Shown here piece after piece: positions 58,401-64,000 of a stretch of 64,000 nt of DNA. Source of the stretch: Struthio camelus (lineage: Eukaryota > Chordata > Aves > Struthioniformes > Struthionidae). The position numbers were made by a program, and so were the translations under genes. Below the pieces are notes generated by a model. That model worked only from the letters and a program-made list of their open reading frames with translations, had not been told where the DNA came from and did not search any database. Within the stretch, counting starts at the first letter, position 1. Each line of letters begins with the position of its first letter. The DNA lies in assembly GCF_040807025.1 (NCBI RefSeq), contig NC_090942.1:181239247-181303246 (forward strand). Direction: 5' to 3'.

Positions 58401-61400
58401 GGCTCTCACTGGTGCTGGGGAGGATCTAGGCTGTTGGGGCCAGGAGAGACGAGGCTGGCAGCTCTGTGCCTTGGGCACTGTCCGCGACTCTTTTCCGGCG
58501 CGTTCCAGCAAGCGCTGTATCTTCCGGGCAGCTCAGATGCCAAAGGCAGTGGGAGTGCTGGCCTGTTCAAAAGGGAGGTGTAGCTGTGGCAAAGATGCTG
58601 GTCTGAAGCGTGTCCCACCTTGCTTTGCCTGTGTCAGTCCCTGCTGGATCTGCTCCTTTCCAGGTTCCTGATGCAGAGAAGCTGCGGGATCCCATATTAC
58701 TGCGAGGAACTGCTGAGCGACCTTAAGCGCCACGACATGCTCTTGTTCCACCTGCTGCGGAAGGGCGAGAAAACGGAGGACAAGTGGGAGAGCCTCTTCA
58801 GTAAGCACCTTTGTGGCTGACGGCCTGGCTGCTGCGGCCCATCTTCCAGAGCACGTTGTTGCCCTGGGCTTCCCCTGTGAAGCTGGCACAGGCTGGTGTT
58901 GCAGCAGTAGAGGCCTTGGCCTGGCTCAGGCGTGGGCTCCTGCATGCCTTGCTGCTGGGATAGCCTAAGCACAGGCTGGGGAGTTTGGGTGGCTTTGTGA
59001 GGCGAAGCAATGCGGACGGGGCAGAAAATTGCAAAGGAGGGGAAGAGACGCTCCCTGGCACTAAGCTCAGCCCTGGTATTGTCTGGAGGCAGCATGAACG
59101 GGGGCGGTTATTGTGGAGCAGTGCGGAGAGTGGCGTGGCTGCAGTGTGCCTTGGGTGCAGCCGCGCGGTGGATTTATGCTGCCACGGACCGCAGGGCCCA
59201 GCTGCTGTGAGACCTGCTCGGGGGATGAATGCTAAAGGGTGGAAGATGGAGGGCAAGCGGGAGGTCACGGCCTGAATCGTCTCCCTTTTTGAAAATCGCT
59301 TTACGCTGCTCTCTTGCTCCGCTCAGCTTCTGTAACGGAGGCTTCCCCTGCCGCAGCCTCCTGGAGCTCCAGCGCGGGGAAGGACCGCAGGGTGTGCACC
59401 ATCAGACCTGACGTGAACCTGCAGAGCATCGTGCTTCCCTCCACCTTGAAAGGTGAGGGGCCGAGCCCCGCTGCGGCGGCTGGCGGCTGCACGGAGGTTC
59501 TTTCCCGGGGCGTGGGCTAGAGAGAGGCTGCGCGTCTGCGTGCTGCAGAGTTACCCCTCTCAGCTCTGGGGCTCTGCTGGGAAGGTGGCTCTGGTCCCGC
59601 TGGTTCTTCCCATTTCTCGGGGTGCTGGATGGGAGGCTGGGAATGAGCTTCCCTGCCCTCTAGCTGTGACCTTGCGCAGTGAGCCTGGCAGAAACGTTCC
59701 CCAAGGAACATGTGTTTCTCCTTTTCCCGGTCCTTGCTTCCTGTGCTTGCAGGAGGAGCAGAGCCGTGTTGGAGATACGTGCCCTGGGTTGCGACTGCCC
59801 AAGGGGTTTGGTCCCTAGGAAAGAAGGCTACAAATGTAGCGTCTGGTGTGGTGAAGCTAAGGCAGCCTCGGCAGCCTCAGGCTTGGGAGAGGGCAAGAGA
59901 GAGACCTGTGGCTTGTTTTTGACAGGGATTGCGCTGGCTGAGGTGGACAGCATGAAGCCCTCGGAGCGGATGGTCTTGAAGTGCGCAGCCGTCATCGGGC
60001 CGACGTTTACCACCGAGCTGCTGTTACGCCTCCTTCCCAGGTGGACCAGGACCAAGATGAACAAGGCGTTGAATGTCCTGGTGAGAGGCAACGTCTTGAA
60101 GTGGCTGAATGCTGGGAAGGTGCCAGAAGGCAGCAGTGTTCCCGCCGAGGGGTCCGCCACCTCTCTGGAGGAAGAGAGCGGTAAGTGGTGATAATGCGCC
60201 CCCGGGAGCGTGGTAGGCTCCTGCTGCTCCCGGCTGTGTGGCTGGCGGGGCTCGCCAGGGCACGCTGCACTGCCCCCTCCGGTGGTGTGTAATGCCCAGG
60301 GCCGGCCTTGCTTCTGCTGCCAGCAGCCTCGGCAGCTGCTTGCGGGGGTGCGGCTGAAGGCTGTGCGTTGGGAGGGAGAGCAGGGCGGGAGCCTGTTGCG
60401 CAGGCTGTGCTGGTGTCGGCAAGGCAAACGGGTCCCTTTCACCCTAGCGCTGCGAGGCTCCGAGTGCAGGAGCGCTGGTTTCCTGCCAAGGATCCACGCC
60501 AAGGCCTGTCTTTCGTCCCCCGGCTGTGGCCCCAGCTGTGGCTGATGTGAAGGCCCGTTGCCTTTCAGGTGCCCAGAAGCGGTGCTTGGGCGAGACCGAG
60601 AAGACGGCGAGGCTGCAGTCTGGCGTCCTGACCTTCTGCGCCCCGCTGCTGCGGGAGGCTGCCTACGAGCTGTGGCCCAAGGGACAGAGGGTGGCCATGC
60701 ACCGCAAGTGCGCGGCCTTCCTGGAGAGGCAAGCGCACAAGTGCCAGTGCTGCGGCGGAGGGGACTTTGTGGCCTTCCACCGCTTGGCCCTCGGCAGCGC
60801 CCAGGAGGCAGAGAGCTGGGACGACCGCGCCAGCGAACGCTACTCGTCCAGCTGGGAGGCCTGGCTGCTCAGACAGGAGGAGCTGAAGAGGGATGAGCTC
60901 CGTGCCGCTCCGGGTATGCTAGCTGCCGTGCTTTGGAGCCTGGGCCCTCCACACTGTGCTTGCGCAATTAATGGAAGCGCTCCTCTGTCTCAAGCGCCGT
61001 CCGCAGAAGCGTTTTGCTGGAGCCTAGGGATGCTGTCAGCGCAGGGGAGAGGCTTCCCTAAGACTAGCTTAGTCCTCCGCTGAGGCCAGCTGCACCAGCA
61101 GAGCCATGCTGTGGGCACAGCGTAGAGCCTCTCTGCCCCGGAACGCCCTCCTGCATTTCCCCGGAATGACCGGAGAGCAGCCCATGTCCTTGCAGTGACA
61201 AGAGCCTTGCGGTGCACCCCCCGGCCCCGCAGGCTGAGGCGCCTTTCCTGGTGGGTGTGCTACGCTTGCCCAAAACATAACAGCCCTGCCGGGAAGGCAG
61301 CTCTCGGGGGAAGGGGCCAGGAAGAGAGCTGCCGTCGGTCCCTTTGACTCTGCTCTCCTCCCCTTTCTGATCGAGCGTGGCAAGATGCAGCTCTTCCCGC

Positions 61401-64000
61401 GTGTGAGGTGAGGAAGCGTTTAACTCGTGCTTTGTTTCCAGGTACTGCAAAAGCTCTGCAGAAAGAGAAGAGCTTCCTGGAGGAGACTTTTCGGTGAGGA
61501 GAGGAGGTTTTGGTTATGTTGGGAAGTCAGCGGGCCCAGGGTCTGCAGAGGGGGCAAGTGGAGTTTGCAGTTGTGCCTGCTGGCTGTGACTCTAGCTCAG
61601 GAAAGAGCTGGCCTGCAGGGTGGGAGCTGGGATGGGGTGGCCCTGGAGATGAGCCTCTTGGAGGAAGCCAGTGGGATCAGGGTGACCCAGTGGGGGCAGG
61701 GTGGAGCCAGCCCTGCCTTCCTAGCTGTGGGAGAGCAAAGTTGCGAGGTGTGCAGGGGCAAAGCAGCCAGCGGGAGCAGGGAGGCTGCTGGAAGGTGACA
61801 GAAAGGCCTGCTTGACTTTCTCCCTGGGGCAAAGAGCAGCGTTGCTCCAGCGCAGGGTCAGCAAAGGCACCAACAGCATCGCGTCCTCGTGGATCTTGTT
61901 ACCGCTAAAGCCAAAGGAAGAGTTTGCTAGGGCTTGAAAGGGGCGATGTTGCTCCTCGTCCCCGTTTTGCCCTGCCTGGCCCCGCTCGCCTTGGGCTCCG
62001 GGGCTCCGGAGCGCGAGAAGACTGCTCAGCGCGCGCGGGTTGACGTCGCTGCAGTGGAAGATGTGCACAGGGCCTTGCTTGTGCTGCGCTAGAATATGCT
62101 GTTGGTCTAGGCAGACGGAGCGGTATAGGTGATGCTAGCGTGTGTCGTCTTTCTGCGTGATCTTGTCTCTGAGTAGAGCGGCAGAGCAGTTTCTGGCCAG
62201 GACGGAACGCGTACCTACGGTGCCCAGCAAGACCAAAGGGACGCCCGGTGCCGCGTGTGCCTGTGAATGCAGGGCCATTGTGGATTTGGTGCTTGTGCCG
62301 CTGGCTCACCACCACATGGCAATGGGCAACGATGCCAGAGCCCTTTATTACCTGCTGGAGTGCACGGCTGCCTACTTGCACGTCTCCGACAACTACCTGG
62401 TGAGTCGCCCTGCTTGCCGGAGCCCACTGCACAAGGAGGCCTCTCAGTTGCCTTGTCCTGGGCAAACCGATTTTGCCATTGCACTAGGACGTGCCTCTGT
62501 GGGGACTTGGGGCTGAACCGCTGGCGTCAGAGCCGGCCTTCTCCCCCTGTTTGCTTCTCCTGGGGCAAGGGAGGCAGGGCAGAGAAGCAGGACCTTTGCA
62601 CAAGGCGCACGCGCCAGGAGGTGGTGCGAAGGAGCACTCGTGCCCGTGGGCTGTGTTAGGGTGGGCATCGCCAGGGGCAGATGTGTGCCCTCCTCAGAGA
62701 GCTGCTGGAGGCAACTGGGAACGATGGGGCTGGATGCAGGCTCTGCACCGACGCTCACCTGCTCTCTGTGTGCTTGTTCCAAGGCCTTTATGAACCTGAA
62801 GAAAGCAGAGGTTGTGAGGAGCTCAGCGGCTGAGAAAGCCGATGTGCTTCCCTGCTTTGAAGAAGCCACCTTCCTGAGCCTGAAAGGGGAGGTAAAGTGC
62901 CAGGGAGGTTCTGAGGGCTCTCCTGGTGGGTGGAGTTGGACGCTTTTGTTGGGGGGTGGCGGCGGCGGCGATAGGCCTGGCGTTTTGAGGCACGGCCGCT
63001 ACCAGCGGCCTTTCCTGTGAGCGCTTCAGCCTCCGGCCAAAAGCGGTCGAGGCCCTCGGCCTTGGTTCAGGCAGAGCCTGGAAATGTGGTGCGTGCTCAG
63101 TCGGAGCCCTTTGGGACTGTCTGAAGAAGCCTTTCTCCTGTGCAGGTCTGCTACAACATGGGCTGCATGGACCTGGCAAAGAAGACGCTCAGCAAGGCAT
63201 TGAGCCTGCTGAAGAGAAAATTCCCCCTCACCTCAGCTGGCGTCGTCTTCCAGTTTCTGCTGGAGAAGTCAGAGCGTGCCTCCCACAGGAAGAACAGAGA
63301 GTCCTCCCTTCATCAAGAGGCAGGGTAAGAAGCCGAAGGGAAAGAGGAGGGAAGGAAGAGGCGTTTCCTGCGTGGTCCCGGGCACCTAGGCCCACACCTG
63401 CCTAGGCTTAAGCCCAGACTTTCCCTGAGCATAGGCGTTAGCACGGGGAAAGCTGCTGAGGGACCTGGAGGCTCCTGGGTGGGGGAGCGGGCACGTGTTG
63501 GCTTGTGGGGGGGGGTGGTGGGGGTGAGAGCAGAGAGATGTTCCCAGGGAGCACAGGCTGCAGAGGGGAAGGGAGCCGGCAGGGAGGAGCAGGACGTGGG
63601 CAGGGAGGGGTAAGTGGAGGGGAGGTGTGAGAACGAGGAAGCTCAGGGGTTGCAGCCAGGTGCAAGGCTGCCGTAGAACAAGCCTTTTCCTCGCGGTGCC
63701 CAGCTTTGCTTCGCCCTCCCTGGGCTGTAGTGCCAACCCGTTCCTGCTAGCAGCCATCTTTCCCTGGGGGTGCTTCTTGGCTCTGCCGCTTCCATGCCTG
63801 CAGCCCGGCCTGCATCAGCTGCCGCCCTGCTGGGAGCAGGTGCAGCTGCCTCCTCTGTCGCCCTGCTTCCCCTGGCCCTGCCTGACCTGGCACTGTGTAG
63901 CTAGTGGCTGTGGCCCAGCAGTTTCTCTTGTGTGGCAGGAGGGAGAGGCTGCCCTGGCTGTTCCGGCAGAGCCACTGCCTTTCCTTGCTGCGGCAGCTCT
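49413..64000 (+). CDS. ADCY10: Soluble adenylyl cyclase (ADCY10-like), copy 3, partial at the window end
   Basis: Exons: 49413-49566, 50374-50478, 51038-51076, 51428-51571, 51874-52079, 52371-52467, 52797-52885, 53062-53253, 53495-53616, 54021-54097, 54454-54643, 55696-55748, 56172-56325, 56728-56920, 57514-57600, 58006-58289, 58664-58800, 59327-59452, 59926-60180, 60569-60913, 61442-61493, 62177-62399, 62784-62891, 63146-63324, and exon 25 from 63939, cut by the window end. The visible 24 full exons are open and phase-consistent, so the copy looks intact as far as it can be read. It agrees with copy 2 at Thr529, Ala926 and Ala950, with copy 1 at Lys629, and alone has Ala1097Thr in exon 22. 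Trp178 (codon 51963-51965) is present. The 11-bp intron 9 deletion lies away from splice sites. The remaining seven exons should lie just beyond the window. Confidence 0.92.
54228..54262 (+). repeat. GGCCTGT minisatellite in intron 10, 5 units (copy 3)
   Basis: Same structure as copy 2: a partial GGCCTT unit and then five exact heptamers. Confidence 0.9.
63507..63515 (+). repeat. G9 homopolymer in intron 24 (copy 3)
   Basis: Nine G, as in copy 2. Confidence 0.8.

Larger units (their letters stand above)
48891..64000 (+). repeat. Tandem unit 3, cut by the window end
   Basis: This third head-to-tail copy is visible for 15,110 bp. It shares the longer GGCCTGT block and the 9-base G run with unit 2, lacks the 5-bp insertion of unit 2, and alone has an 11-bp deletion in intron 9 at 53872/53873. 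The array may continue beyond the window. Confidence 0.95.

Noticed and set aside
6556-64000. Assembly artefact or falsely duplicated haplotypes as the sole explanation of the array
   Set aside because: The three units share exact head-to-tail junctions and each has private substitutions and indels, which fits true tandem copies better. It is not fully excluded, and long reads would decide.
6556-64000. Mosaic substitution patterns taken as proof of gene conversion
   Set aside because: With only three sequences every variable site is a difference of one copy from the other two, so no pattern can conflict with a tree. An outgroup or more copies are needed.
1-64000. CRISPR arrays, operons, prophages or insertion sequences
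   Set aside because: The repeats are gene-sized vertebrate tandem copies with spliced exons. Nothing in the window is prokaryotic.

Overview
This is vertebrate, most likely bird, nuclear DNA. Two things point to a bird (or close sauropsid). One is a CR1 non-LTR retrotransposon ending in the typical ATTCTGTG tail. The other is a GC-rich gene split by many short GT-AG introns, as is usual on avian microchromosomes. No bacterial, phage or CRISPR features are present. The species cannot be named from the sequence.

Layout: positions 1-6555 are AT-rich, with no host gene that I can see. They hold one 5'-truncated, dead CR1 copy (3390-5642) and, just before 6556, a stretch that looks like more dispersed repeat. 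At 6556 the composition changes sharply to GC-rich, and a head-to-tail array of near-identical units of about 21.2 kb begins: unit 1 at 6556-27711, unit 2 at 27712-48890, unit 3 from 48891 to past the window end.

Each unit carries one complete plus-strand gene for a soluble adenylyl cyclase (ADCY10/sAC family). I traced 32 coding exons by homology to human sAC as I remember it, checking splice sites and reading phase at each junction. In units 1 and 2 they give an uninterrupted 1616-residue protein, against 1610 in human. The order is C1 cyclase domain, C2 cyclase domain, P-loop NTPase with a Walker A motif, and a long helical TPR-like C-terminal region. Unit 3 is cut by the window end inside exon 25. 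After each complete gene comes a polyadenylation signal that overlaps the stop codon, then a spacer of about 1.6 kb with no visible gene, then the next unit.

The copies differ by a few dozen scattered substitutions and a few small intronic indels. Within the parts compared I saw five amino-acid differences. The metal-binding aspartates, the adenine-recognition residues and the transition-state residues of the cyclase are kept. The arginine matching human Arg176, part of the bicarbonate-sensing pocket, is Trp in all three copies. The window therefore shows a recently amplified, apparently coding sAC gene family that may have lost normal bicarbonate control.
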